DNA of 64,000 nt from Portulaca oleracea (Eukaryota > Streptophyta > Magnoliopsida > Caryophyllales > Portulacaceae). How positions within the stretch are numbered: position 1 is the stretch's first letter; every line of letters begins with the position of its first letter. A program made the translations under genes and the position numbers. Of the stretch, positions 45,127-56,517 are shown piece after piece. The DNA is taken from positions 4,827,001-4,891,000 of the forward strand of contig CM055875.1 of NCBI GenBank assembly GCA_029582165.1, in the 5' to 3' direction. The notes beneath the pieces are model-generated. The model ran no database searches. It worked only from the letters and a program-made list of their open reading frames with translations, and was not told the origin of the DNA.

Positions 45127-46861
45127 ATGAATTCACAAAGTGATTTACAACGTTTGGAGCAACAAATTCATGATCTCACCAAACAAATGGAATAACTTGG
45201 GATCCTTCAAAAGGGATCAAAAAGCACAAATTCACGTGAGGTACATCCTTATGAGGTTGAATATGAAGCACCTTATCAATGGAGTAAACGTTCCAGCAAG
45301 AAGAATGGAAATAATGTTCAAGAAGAGTTTTTGCCATTCAATTACAAAGGAGACTACATCAACAAACTTGAAAGAATGGAGCAAGGGAGCAAGGGCGTGG
45401 TTGAATATACAATGGAATTCAGGCGGAAACTATGGAAATATGCTCTTAAGGAGAATGATCCATGAGTTTTGGTATGTTACTCTCTTGGTCTTAATAATTA
45501 CATTCGACGTGTTGTTGTATATCAATCTTAAACAAACTTGGAGGAGTTAAGTTCTTTAGCCCTTTACGTTGAAATACAAGTAAAGAGTAAATAACTTTGG
45601 GATAAAACCCATACACAACAAAGTCCTCATAAACCATCCCAACAATCCCACGCCAAGGACCTTCAAACTAAGCCACAAACTCGTCCCAAACCTCTCGTCC
45701 AAACGCCTCCAAAACAGCCCCTACAACCTATTGCCCATCACTCCACAAAACAGCCCCTAAACCTCCCCACACCTACAATCCAAAGCTCCTCAAAACAGCC
45801 TATAAACCTCCCCACTTCCATTGTCCCAAGTACATGTCTATGTTGCCAAAGTTTTGATCATGTTGAAAGTGCATGACCTAAGGAGAAAGAAGTATATTTG
45901 GTTGATTGTCAAACATCATTAAGCATGCAACCAGAAATTGAAAGTGTGGTACTTGATGTATTTGACGAGCATGAGGATGTTCATGAAACGAGTAATAAAC
46001 TTGGCATGAATGAGGTATGTAGCGTGCCTCATGAAGTACACGAGGAAGAAAAAGAGGAGGATACTGTAATAGAAAAGATGTATGTAGAAGAATTAAATGG
46101 AGAAGAGTTGCTTGTTGTAATTAGAGTCTTGAAAGAGGCTAGTGTACCGCAAGATCAACAACAAAGAGAGCTTATTTCTTACTCTCATTATACCATCCAA
46201 GAAGAAGTATGTTCATTGATCCAAGAAGGAGAAAGTAGTGCCATCTATGAGGGCCTTGACGCTAGCATTGGCGTTGATAAGGACCATTGCAATGATATTG
46301 GCCTCGCTACAACAAGGGTCCAAACATTACAAACGGAGAGCTATTCACACGGTCATTCATTTCATGACAAGGACATTCATTTTGATCCAAGAAGTTTAGC
46401 AAGTCTTTGTTTTTACAAGATTTGCAAAAATTCATTATATTGTAATATTACTTCTAATGGATTCTTGTTATACTTTGTTGGAAGGATCAAAGTTGTATGA
46501 AGATGAAATTATGATCGTTGAAGGTCATTCTTCAAAGATGGAACGTCATATTACTATTGACTTCATCATGAGTTACAAGCTTGTGAATCTATACTTTGAA
46601 GTTGATAAGTTATATGAGATTTCTACATTCTCCATGAATAAACGAGATTTGAAGCACCATGATGTCATTGGATTATTCATGAGAAAACTTGGAAGAAAGT
46701 GGAAGTTCATCAAAGGGATCTATGATGATTTCAAAGCATTTAAAAGGAGAGTTTATAATCTCTTCAAGGAACGCAAGAGGAAGAAGCAAGTTGACGTGTA
46801 CAATACTTTTGGAAAGATCTCTTATAAGAAGAAGGATGAGCTTAGAAGAACTGCTATGTAA
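45127..46861 (+). pseudogene. Gag and protease remnant of the deleted gypsy element
   Basis: After MNSQSDLQRLEQQIHDL (ATG at 45127) the frame stops within about 70 bases. Gag text resumes in pieces (FLPFNYKGDYINKLERM, GVVEYTMEFRRKLWKYALK). The CCHC knuckle CLCCQSFDHVESA has lost its final Cys to TGA (about 45877). From 45898 an open frame keeps the protease-proximal segment (VPQDQQQRELISYSHYTIQ), but the active site has become CSLIQEGESS where the related copy has SLIVDGGSCT. A further frame (46457-46861) has no recognised domain and a basic C-terminus. Confidence 0.75.
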
Positions 46862-46918
46862 CGGTTTAGAAGAAGTTTTGTTTAAGTTTGAGGACAAACT
46901 TTTTCAACCGGGGGAGTA

Positions 46919-47767
46919 TGATGTATATTTTATGGCCATATACATCAAGGTCATCAAGGAAGAAATCAAATATACATCATGGGAGCCAAATACTTGATTA
47001 CATGGAAAAGGAGCTTCAATCACTCATGTCTCTCTCACAAACGAATGGCTTCATCAAGGGTAGCTCGGTAATTTGCTCCATATCTCAAGAACCATGAAGA
47101 TATTGTGAAAGTCATCCTAGGGTCAAATGATCTACATCAAAGGAGCTTTCCAATGGTTTTTGAATCTTGAAGTTTGGAAGAGAAACGAGCAAGTTATCAT
47201 AGTTTTAATCTAGCTTATGTACATTTGTTTCTTTATGATGTCACACTTGTATTAGATGATGTAAGCTAGATGCCTTGTATTTCTTTCATTCCACACGCCA
47301 AGGGGGCCTTTCATTTGCTATAAATAGACCCCTTGGGTGCCTTGTAAACACAATTCATTCAATAATCAAATACAAATCAAACACACATGATGTATTTTCT
47401 CTCTAGCTTTTGTGCTAGTGTTTTGTTTCTCTTGAGGGAGAATCGTCTATCCCTACTTCTAGCCTAGGGTTGGTGTCCCTTGGTGGTGAAAGGTAGAATT
47501 GGAGAAGTCTTGGAGTGGTGTGTCTATATCTCCATAGAAGTCTTCAAAGCCATTATCGTTCTTTCAATCGTTCGTCAAGCATTCATCATTCGTTCAACAT
47601 TCAAACGGTCATCTTGGTAAACGAATCCCATCCATCTTTTCGTTTTCCATCTTTTTTCATTGAGTTTAGTTGATCCTTAAGAACTTTGAGAAGGAAGATT
47701 CTCATCTTGTTCATAAAGATCCTGAATTCTATGTGTAATGAGATCTCTTTGATCCCATTATACATCA
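46919..47767 (+). repeat. 3' LTR of the deleted gypsy element
   Basis: 849 bp, pair of 44040-44868, with TATAAATA at about 47320. Its terminal hairpin is interrupted by a short insertion. Confidence 0.9.
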
Positions 47768-48264
47768 CACAATTTCCCCAGAAATCATTTTCCTCTCAAC
47801 CAAACACACCCTTAATGTAAATATGAGTTGGGATGTTTAAATATAAGGCCCAACTAACTATTAGCTCCTCAATTTGTCTCCTCTTCATATAATTATTTCT
47901 CCATTAACCCGATACTATTAATTTGGGTTCCTGAATAAAAATTTCATGAGACTAACTATGAGAAATTTTACTAATAATAATTTCATGAATACTCCATCTT
48001 CCAATAATAATAATAAATTCAAAGGAGCAATTTCAGACAAAAGAACTGAATACTATGGTTTACTAGGAAAGATCGATAGTACTATTCGAGAGACCTCTAT
48101 AAAAAAAATTACTATGGTGGAGAGTCAGTTGTCGTTGCGCTGTTCAAGCCCTGCAAAACACATAGTTAGAAAAAAAAAATGGAAATGCGCGACTTTGGTT
48201 AGTTAACCTGATTAGTTAACTTAATTAAATGACCTTATGGTCTAATTAACACTGGGTTATTACA

Positions 48265-48660
48265 GTTTACCCCCTTGAAAAGAAGTTTCGTCCTTGAAAT
48301 TTATCAATAAGCTAGACCAGATAGTACCTTGGAAAAAGGTAAAGATATCTTCTCTATTTTAAGCTCAACCTTAGTGCTTTTCATAATTGAACACAAGCAA
48401 CCTATGCATCCATACTTTAAAAGTCTCTTGAGCCTCATATACGATCATAACTCCAATTCCATAAAGACGTAAAATCATCACAACAACACTTCATCTTTCC
48501 ATAAGATTATAACTCACATACTAATTTCATCCAAGAGAAAGAAATTCACCTAAAAGGAAAGAACTCATCCATAAAATTTCGAACTCATCCATAAAATTCC
48601 TCCATAACAATAATATAACTTCTATAAAACATATACTCCATCAATAAATCATCTAAAACG
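48265..48660 (-). other. Tekay-like 3' internal stub
   Basis: On the minus strand, AAATTTCAAGGACGAAAC and the purine tract directly abut the LTR. The remaining ~370 bp are AT-rich and non-coding. No Tekay pol is present, so the element is truncated on the right. Confidence 0.6.
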
Positions 48661-49994
48661 CCCTAAATCCTGCGGAGATTTCAGCAAAGTTTCCCCTGTA
48701 AATTAAACTTTCCCAAGTTTAGATGTAGGGTAAGGAGGGAGATTGTTTAGGAAATGAGGAGCTAAATAACCAAGAACCTAAAGAGCAACATTCTCAATAC
48801 ATAAAGCACAACACCTCCTACTTCACACCTCGATTAAGCTCAAATATACATCCCGTATTAAAGGAAAAAACAAGGGAGAGTCGATATAAGCAAGAAAGCG
48901 ACCATGCTATTCACCTTATTCTTAAAAGCTTCTTTTTTCTGAATAACATAGATACATAAAGATAAACTCTTTTCCCTTCAACCCAATTCAAGTTTCTAAT
49001 AAGAGAGGGGATAAATAATGATTAACATTAACACTTTCCTCTTCAAGCCAACTAACCATCGAAGTCACCAACAAAAAGACTACAAAACTGCTCCCCAACT
49101 GAATTGTTGCTCCACTAACTTGGCTAGAAGGATATGGGATTAAGAACAGGCCAAGGGTGCACACGAATAGGGTAAACAACAAGATAGGAAAAATGGTTAG
49201 TAAAGGGCTAGTACAAAGAAGTCAAAATGTCAGGTGGATTTTGGCTATGTGGCTTCAAAATGGGCCTCAATTATATTAGCACCATGCACAAGTCAAATGC
49301 AGTTTCAAAGAGAGTCAAATCAAGTTCTAGAGATGCAAACATGGTATGGTCACACTTAAAAGAAAATGAGACTATAAAAATGATAGTCTTTTAGGCTCAA
49401 AAAGTCTCACGGGTTAACCTACCAAAATCACTGCAACTAGTTCATTTGATGTACCAAACACAAGAACTTCACTATCATGCACAAGAATTAATCAAGACTA
49501 GTTGAATCACAAACAAGATAAGCAACCTAAATCAAACAAGCAACCAAGTCTCTCATATCATCCAAATCAAGCCAAATATTCCCAAGTATACGCTAGCAAA
49601 GATAATCCACCTTAAAATACTCATCATGGGAGGGGTTTTTGCAATCAAAGCAAAACTAACTCAAAACAAAAGAAAACAAAAGAAAGTGAATAAATGCTTG
49701 GGGTGCCTCCTAAGAAGCGCCAGTTTAACGTCTTAAGCTAGACGAAACTCATCTCAGATGCAGTCAAAGCCCTTTGAAGCTTGTCAAACTCAGCAGCATG
49801 CGATTCACAAGCCTGCAGATAAGAGAGCAACAAAATACTCATGGAAAAGAATGTTAGTTGTACTCTCTCAAATTAGTCAGAAGTACTAGAAAAATCAAAA
49901 GAATCAAAATACGTTATCCACATGATTTTTCTAGCTGAGTCCTCTAGGCATTTACAATATGGATCAAGATAGGGATGCAACCCTCCTAAAGTGC
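48661..49994 (-). other. Non-coding 3' side of a gag-only Athila-like derivative
   Basis: On the minus strand, AAACTGGCGCTTCTTAGGAGG and CACCCCAAGC at 49705-49730 resemble the conserved stretch found downstream of coding sequence in Athila-type elements. Nothing else recognised; a 3' LTR could not be delimited. Confidence 0.45.
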
Positions 49995-50990
49995 CTAAGG
50001 ACAATCAAGGACATTGTTGGTCTCCTTAATCACAATCACATCACAAGAGTCAACCTCACATCCCACATCAACATGAACATCAATGGTCTTTTCATAGGGA
50101 ATGGGCTCCTCAAGGTTCTTAGAGGCAAAGGAAGGTAGTGAACAAAGCATAGAAGCATAGGGTACATCATCAGATTCTTTGTTTGAAAGATCTAATCCAC
50201 CCACAAACCCCTCAAAAGACTCCTCATCAATTGCATCAATTGACTCATGACAAACATCATCAGCATACCTAGCATCAAACCCACGGGAATCACTCACCTC
50301 AAACCCTGTCGACTGAGATAAAGGTAAGGATGCATTAGGAAAAGTTAAGACACCATCAGTAATGTCTCTAGGTAAGCTAGGATGAGAAGGAGCAACAATT
50401 GGTAAGGGTGTCTCAAAAGGATCAACTATTTCTTCTAGATTAGCCTCTAAAGGGACGGTAGACTCAACCTCGTCACATAATCCAACATTCAAATTGAAAG
50501 AACTAGAACTATGGTCGGAATCATGTAATGGGCTAGACCTTCGCATCATGTCAAATGTCCTATCAATTGACTCATGCACTGCCCTCATTAAAATCTCAAG
50601 TCTGGCTAAACCAGGGCATGCAGAATCATCATGGTCAAGAGAATTACACAAACAACAAGGAGGCAAACAATGGGGTTGAGTATATAATCTAGCATGAGAT
50701 GCACAAGGATTAGGTAAAGAGTAACTAGATGCACAATAAGAATTTTCAAAATCACGAGTATCACGTGCAAGCCACTCAAGCAAACTCCAAGCTTCATCAA
50801 CAGTTTGAGCATAATAGAAACCAAAATACTCTAATAGAGTACAAGTCTCACTATTCACCCCCAAAACAACAATGTCAAGAACATCTGATTTCTCAGGCAC
50901 AATACCATGTGGAACAGGACATGCAAGTAATCGGTCAAAATAACACAAAAATAATTCCTGCTCAAATTGGGAAAAATCAAGAATTGCCAT
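49995..50990 (-). CDS. Gag-like protein of an Athila-like derivative
   Basis: An intact 331-codon frame. The N-terminus is helical and acidic (FSQFEQELFLCYFDRLL). A segment typical of short plant gypsy gags follows (LEYFGFYYAQTVDEAWSLL), then a perfect CCHC zinc knuckle (C-x2-C-x4-H-x4-C in CCLCNSLDHDDSAC, residues about 130-145), then a long acidic Ser/Asp-rich tail. The ATG lies about 110 bases (minus strand) after the PBS at 51100-51117, the expected gag position. No protease or RT follows, so this is a gag-only derivative. The function (RNA packaging) is inferred from the knuckle and position. Confidence 0.7.
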   Translation of the reverse strand: MAILDFSQFEQELFLCYFDRLLACPVPHGIVPEKSDVLDIVVLGVNSETCTLLEYFGFYYAQTVDEAWSLLEWLARDTRDFENSYCASSYSLPNPCASHARLYTQPHCLPPCCLCNSLDHDDSACPGLARLEILMRAVHESIDRTFDMMRRSSPLHDSDHSSSSFNLNVGLCDEVESTVPLEANLEEIVDPFETPLPIVAPSHPSLPRDITDGVLTFPNASLPLSQSTGFEVSDSRGFDARYADDVCHESIDAIDEESFEGFVGGLDLSNKESDDVPYASMLCSLPSFASKNLEEPIPYEKTIDVHVDVGCEVDSCDVIVIKETNNVLDCP

Positions 50991-51099
50991 TTCTCTTTTT
51001 TTTTTTGAAAATCAAATATAAAAAGAAAAGAAAAAGAAAGGAAAAGAAAACAGCTTAGTCAACCTAAGGGGGTTTGTTTACCAGCTGCTAGGGACATAA

Positions 51100-51117
51100 T
51101 CCCCAGCAACGGTGTCA
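51100..51117 (-). promoter_or_regulatory. Decayed tRNA-Asp-type primer binding site
   Basis: Reads TGACACCGTTGCTGGGGA on the minus strand, three differences from TGGCGCCGTTGCCGGGGA, all transitions. Confidence 0.65.
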
Positions 51118-52404
51118 AAAACTTAACAGGGCCGCAAGCGCACGATGTACGTAGTAGCACGTCAAGATCGATCCCACAGGGACTCAATTAGCAGCACAGA
51201 AAACTAATCTCAAATGCGATTGCTAAGCTAATCAGATTTTAGGTTTAGGAAAAGGTTTACAACTAATCAAACTAATAAAGCAAATAAATCTATCAAGGAT
51301 TCAACCAAGGGAGAAAGACTTCTAGGGAGATGCCAACCTAACAACAAGGTCTGATAAACAAGTTAAAGCTTGTGCAAGAAATATCTTCAACGAATCAAGA
51401 ATCGACAACCTCTGAATCCTATCGCCCTTTCGATGCTAAATAGAACTACTCTAAGCAACCTAATCAACAACTTTCACATGCCTTTTAGGTTAAGCAGAAT
51501 TTAAGGTCTTAAAAGTCAAGTTATCCAATTGATTCCCTAGTTTACTATTCCTTTCTCAAATTTCGCAAGCCTAGGCAGACAAGTTGGTAGTCAGATTATC
51601 CTAATTCACCTTTTAGTACTTCTCAGGTTAATCTCAAACTTACAAATATCCAAGGCCTTAAGAATACTCATAAACATGGAAAACACAACATTCTATTGAT
51701 TCAAAACAAGAATTCATGCACAAACTAATAACAATCAATCAAACTACATTGCTTCGGGTTGCAAAACCCTAGAATTCAATGTAACTACTCAATCATTATC
51801 AAGGAAAACACGACACAAGTTCCAAACATCATGATTGGTTCTCAAAACAATTAAAGAAATCGGAAAGAAAGAATACTACAGAGAATTAAACCCGTCGAGT
51901 CTTTCGATCCTGGGGTGGAATCTTCCTTGTGAGCGTCAATGATTTCTTCTCGAGTCTCGATCTTTGCCTCTCTTCAAACGATCTCCATTCAATCTTGATG
52001 GAAGTTTGAGGATTATATGGGGTTAGATTAGGGTTTCTCTTTCTCTCTTGGAAGAATGGATGCTAGAGTAGTGTATCCCCCCTTCCCATAATCAATGACT
52101 GCTCAATAATATAACTGTTGTCCTCGTTCTTCAAGCGCTAAAACGGCTAAGTCACGACCCAGCCAATGTTCCATGGACTGTGGCCATGACCACGGCCAGA
52201 CCGTGATACACGCTGCCTCCCATTTCTTTTCTTACCATTGCTTTCTTGTTGTGTTGGGGGGATGGATGATTGGGCCAAAGAAGTCAATGGCCCTCCATTC
52301 TTTTCTTCTCTTCATTGGCCCGGTAACTCTTGATTGAGGAAGGCTCATTGGATTTTCTTTCATGCTAGCCTCTTTTCTTGTTGTGCTTGATTTGTACACT
52401 TGTC
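51118..52404 (-). repeat. Putative 5' LTR of the gag-only Athila-like derivative
   Basis: Lies upstream (minus strand) of the PBS and is non-coding. The far boundary is not visible because a Tat-like fragment begins at 52405. No second copy was recognised, so LTR identity rests on the PBS alone. Confidence 0.45.
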
Positions 52405-53750
52405 CCGGTACAAAATCCGGTGTCTATAGAGAGCCCCCAGTATGATCGAGTCTGAATAGGACGAAGGTCAAAGTAGCCTGAGATGTTGTCTGCTTGATGT
52501 CTGACATGAAGATGGATGATGTCGGTGCTCTTTTATGTGGTGACCGGATGATGTTGGTGATGTCGTCGGAGGCCTTTAGGTGGCAACCGTTGGACGACTG
52601 ATGCTGATGATGTCGGTGATGATGATGTCGTCAGTAACCTTTAGGTGGCAACCGTCGGACAACCGATGCTGATGATGTCAGTGATGATGATGTCGTCAGT
52701 AACCTTTAGGTGGCAACCGTTGGACGACCGATGCTGATGATGTCGTCGGAGGCCTTTAAGTGGCATCCGTTGAACGACTGCTGATGATGATGTCGTTGGA
52801 GACCTTTAGGTGGCATCCGTTGGACGACTGCTACTGATGATGTCGTCGGAGGCCTTTAAGTGGCATCCGTTTGACGACTGCTACTGATGATGTCGTCGGA
52901 GACCTTTAAGTGGTAACCGTTGGACGACTGCTACTAATGATGTCGTGGAAGGCCTTTAAGTGGCATCCGTTGGACGACTGCTGCTAGTGATGGTGTTCTT
53001 TTATGTGGCAACCGGATGATGTATGGTCCCTTTTTAGCGGCGATCTGAAAATCACAGAAAAAAACAAAGTGTTAGTTTTTCTGACATGTAAGAGGTATTA
53101 TTGGTTCAGATTTTTACCTGAGAGGATTATGAGCCTCGAAAACTCTTGGGCCATGTGCTTTGGGGCCGACATCTTTGGACCGTGCTGTCGGTACTCTTTT
53201 ATGTGGCAACCAGAAGGTGGATGCTGTCGGCGCTCTTTTATGTGGCGGTCGTATGATGGATGTTGTCCACGTCAGCAATTCGCGTGAGGTCGTTTAAAAC
53301 CCGCGTGGGTTTTCTATTCAAACTCTGGCGCCAAAATCTTGATCACTCTCCCCTAATTTTAGCCCACATGCCTTCGACCTTCTGCCTTGACTTTTGAAAA
53401 CCCGTATGGGGTTTGATTTTGCATGGATTGGAGGCATGATCTTAGGGGTATGTTCCCGTCCATTTCCCTCCAAATCACTACCCCCTCACCTATAAATACC
53501 CCCTTGATTCCATTCATTCCATCAACAAACACCACTATTCTACCCAAATTATCATCAACTATCATCATGATCCTACCTACACTCTCTTAAAACTCTCTCT
53601 ACTATATCCATTCCCATCCTCTAATATAATCATTTCATCAACAATCATCCTCTATCACCCTTACTCTACCAAACTTTCATCAATCACCACTCCTATACTA
53701 TCCTACCACCATCCTTACACTCATCATTCCAACCTCCAAGTCTAGGCAAA
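52405..53750 (-). mobile_element. Tat-like fragment: LTR tip, purine tract, tandem repeats, TATA region
   Basis: CGGTACAAAATCCGGTGTCT at 52406-52425 equals the LTR tip of the Tat-like element at 28920-40465 and is followed by the same kind of purine tract (GAGAGCCCCCAGTATGATCGAG). The downstream order is also the same: a tandem array, a region with AAAACCCGCGTGGGTTTT, and a TATA box (CTATAAATAC at about 53491) with a C/A-rich leader. No PMD-coding sequence follows. Confidence 0.6.
52530..53020. repeat. ~50-63-bp tandem array, about eight units
   Basis: Units contain GATGATGTCGTC, CCTTTA-GTGGCA-CCGTTGGACGAC and GATGCTGATGATG. Spacing drifts from about 63 to about 50 bp. Two related CTCTTTTATGTGGC units follow at 53190-53250. 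Confidence 0.85.
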
Positions 53751-53759
53751 GTCAAGAAT

Positions 53760-54620
53760 TTCGACCGGCGCATTCGGGCTCCTAAGATCAAAAGAGATTC
53801 GCTTTCATTATCATTATTGTTGTTTAATCATGTAATTTGTACATTAATTCCTTTACTTGTGCATATTTTGTAACACAAAAAACTTCATTTTATATTGCAT
53901 GATGAGAATATAATTTCGTGAAATTAATTAAACTTCTCCCCGCACTTTTTCATTTTAATGTCGATTTTAGTGGAGTCCGTTTTCTAACAGGCGAATTCTA
54001 GAGTTCTTATAATTCTCGAATTTGTAATCTTACCCCCGAATTTAGAATCGGGTTTCGTAGACCGGAGTCACTTTTTTTTTATGGTTTGTCGATTTTCTTA
54101 AATCGGCTGGCGACTCTTCACCATTCTTTTTACAAATCCTTTTGATTATTTAAAATATACGATATTGCACAAAAATAATAATAAATGATTTAATACCACT
54201 TTTCTTTATTAATCTAATGCCACACGAGAGAAAACAGGCCAGAAATTTAATAAAACCCCCACGGGTGGTTTTATTCATTTTCACCCCCTTTTCTATGGGT
54301 CGAGGACGCACAGGGCCCAACCCATGGCATCGCAAAACCAATGCGGGTTTTAGAGTCCCATGGCAGTCCCTTTACTCCTTCTTGGGCCTAGATATGGCAG
54401 TGGGTCGGTATTAAATTATTAATATACTATTTTAGTGTAATTTTAGATATTTTAATAATATAAAAGAGTTTGTAAAATAAATAAAGTTTCATCACCCTGA
54501 AAATGAATTTCAAAAATAAAAAAATCCTTATTTAAGGATCAAGCAACCTTAGTCGGTTCCCGATCATTAAGTAGCGCATCCGAAACAATTTCCCCGAACG
54601 GGAATTTTTCGGGTCCTACA
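53760..54620 (+). repeat. Tat-like LTR fragment in inverted orientation
   Basis: The right end, TTTTTCGGGTCCTACA at 54620, and internal text (CTTACCCCCGAATTTAGAATC, GGCTGGCGACTCTTC, TTAGTGGAGTCCG, GTAGCGCATCCGA) match the reverse complement of 28920-29640. It is therefore an LTR end facing the opposite way from the tip at 52405. Its start (TGTAGACACCGG) is missing. Confidence 0.6.
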
Positions 54621-54740
54621 GGTGTCAAGATCAACTTTTTTTATAAAGATATAAATAAATTGAGAGTGTGTGTCAAGATCAATTTTTTTTTTAAAAATAT
54701 CGATTGAGGGTATATTTGGTGCAAAATTTTAAAAAATGTC

Positions 54741-55988
54741 TGATGTAAATCCATCCACACCAAGCCCAGCAAAGGAGATCCAATACATCTATAAGGAGGT
54801 AGAACGGGCCATAGAGGAAGGATCCATTGTGGAGGCCCAAAGGCCCATCCATATAGTGTGTACATTGTTCCAAGAGGATGTCCAAACGTCCGAGAAGCTC
54901 AACAATCCACGTCAAAAGGCCCAAGTACAAAACCCAAGTTGAATTTGACAGTTTTGACATTTCCAAGATGAAGTTCACAGTTTTGGCCTTTTCAAGTTAA
55001 AGTTCACATTTTTAGTGTTTTCTTTATTAGTATCAAGTTATTTGATGTAATTTTATTATTTGTAGTTGTGTGAGATATCAAGTAATATCTATAAACTTGG
55101 ACATCAAGCTAGAAGAGTCCAGAATAGTATAAAATAGTCTAGAAGGGTCTAGAAAGTAAATAGGCGTGCGGTGTGTAGCTTAGACGCCAAGCTTAGGAGT
55201 CCTAGTCTTGGATGGCTAATTTTGTAACTAATCCATCTTGGATTAGGAAAGCCAAGTCCTAGAAGGATTCATACTATTGTAACTAATCCCCTTAGGATTA
55301 GGAAACCAATTCCTAGGAGGAGATGGTTGCTTAGGCGTCAAGTAGATAATCGTAGTAGGAGAAAGACTTAGTCTATTATAAATAGGGAATAGCTTGTAAC
55401 GTTTCAGACACACAACCTTGAATTATGAATACAAACAAGCTTTTGCTTATCCTTGAGTGTTTCTCAAACCTCGTTTGATCTCTTCTATTGTATCTTAATT
55501 TGGCAAATCAAGTGGTGAGGAAGAACTTGTTTCCTACTCTTAGAAGGTGTTTCTGTAACTAAGAGGAAGAACAAGTAGCCCTAGGGATTCAACTTGTGAT
55601 GTTTCTGTATCAAGTTTGATTCTCTTGAACTATCCAGTTCTCTTATCTATCCTGTTGATTTCCTAAGGCTATTTTCAATTCTCTCAAAACCCCCATATTC
55701 ATGTTACCCTCCCTCCAAACCCTAATCCATATTCTTTCTCAAATCCTCCCAAAACTCACGTCACCTCTCTTTCAAATCTCTCTCTCAAAACCAAATCCAT
55801 ACTCTTTCTCTCAAATCTCTCCAAACCCTTAATATTCACGCAATCCCCTCTCAAATCTCTCCCATATTCACGTGAATCCTCTCATTCCCATGCCTTCACG
55901 TGAACCTGCCCTAACCCTAAGATTGGTTTCACGTCACCCCTTGATGTGTCATTGATCAAACCCTAGTCTTTGATCTAGTTATACATCA
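54741..55988 (+). repeat. 5' LTR of the plus-strand CRM-like element
   Basis: 1248 bp, with TATAAATA at 55377-55384. Followed by PBS TGGTATCAGAGC at 55993-56004. Confidence 0.9.
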
Positions 55989-56019
55989 AAATTGGTATCA
56001 GAGCTTAGGTTTCTTCTTA

Positions 56020-56517
56020 GTGCAACCCCAAACACCATCCCAACGCCCCAAACACATACCCAAAACCACGAATCCCTTACCTATCCCAAACCCTCTCATG
56101 GCCAACGAGATGCTATTTATGAGGAGAGTTCTTAGTAGCTCGCCTGTTTATGAAGATCAACAACAACGAGAGGCCATCTTTCAATCTCATTGCACTATCA
56201 AGGGAAAGGTCTGGTCTTTAATTGTTGACGGAGGAAGTTGTACCAACATAGCTTCACTTACTATGGTGAACAAGATCAAGCTAGAAACGACCCCACACCC
56301 CAAGCCATACACCATCCAATGGCTCAATCAGGGCAAAGGTTTACAAGTGACTCAACGATGTTTGGTAAGCTTTTCCATTGGCAAATCTTATCAAGATTCT
56401 TTATGGTGTGACGTTTTGCCTATGGATGCTTGTCATATTCTGCTTGGAAGACCATGGTTATTTGACAGGAGCGTGATGCATGATGGAAGAGCTAATACAT
56501 ACACTCTTGTGATCTAA
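56020..56517 (+). pseudogene. Protease of the plus-strand CRM-like element
   Basis: Begins almost directly after the PBS with MQPQTPSQRPKHIPK, so the gag coding region has been deleted. The pre-protease segment (YEDQQQREAIFQSHCTIKG) and an apparently intact active-site region (SLIVDGGSCTNIASLTM) follow, then DVLPMDACHILLGRPWLFD. The frame ends at TAA 56515-56517, before RT. It is the best-preserved protease among the CRM-like copies here. Confidence 0.8.

Larger units (their letters stand above)
44040..47767 (+). mobile_element. Internally deleted gypsy element (CRM-like relative)
   Basis: LTRs at 44040-44868 and 46919-47767 (TGATGTATAT...ATACATCA), perfect target duplication CACAA (44035-44039 and 47768-47772), PBS at 44873-44884 and a purine tract at about 46907-46918. 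The interior is 2.05 kb: a broken gag and a protease remnant, with no RT, RNase H or integrase. Wording around the protease and before the purine tract (FKFEDKLFQPGEYDV) parallels the other CRM-like copies in the window. Confidence 0.9.
43309..47811. mobile_element. MITE with GGGTGTGTTTGG-type termini, split by a gypsy element
   Basis: The left end GAGTGTGTTTGGTAGG and the reverse complement of the right end (GGGTGTGTTTGGTTGA) match, followed by matching GGAAAATGTTTT/GGAAAATGATTT text. Without the nested element (44040-47767 plus one duplication) the MITE is about 770 bp. Termini resemble Tourist-type elements, but no clean target duplication was resolved. Confidence 0.65.
40622..48264 (-). 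repeat. Tekay-like 3' LTR with nested insertions
   Basis: Starts TGTAACGCCCCCAG and ends CTGGGTTATTACA, near-inverted termini. On the minus strand it is preceded by CAAGGACGAAACTTC and CTTTTCAAGGGGGTAAAC (48265-48300), the typical Tekay/Del 3' internal end and purine tract, so it is a 3' LTR on the minus strand. After removing the insertion at 43309-47811 it is about 3.1 kb, within the usual Tekay range. The second LTR is not in the window. Frames at 40953-41312 and 43052-43246 are not supported as genes. Confidence 0.7.
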
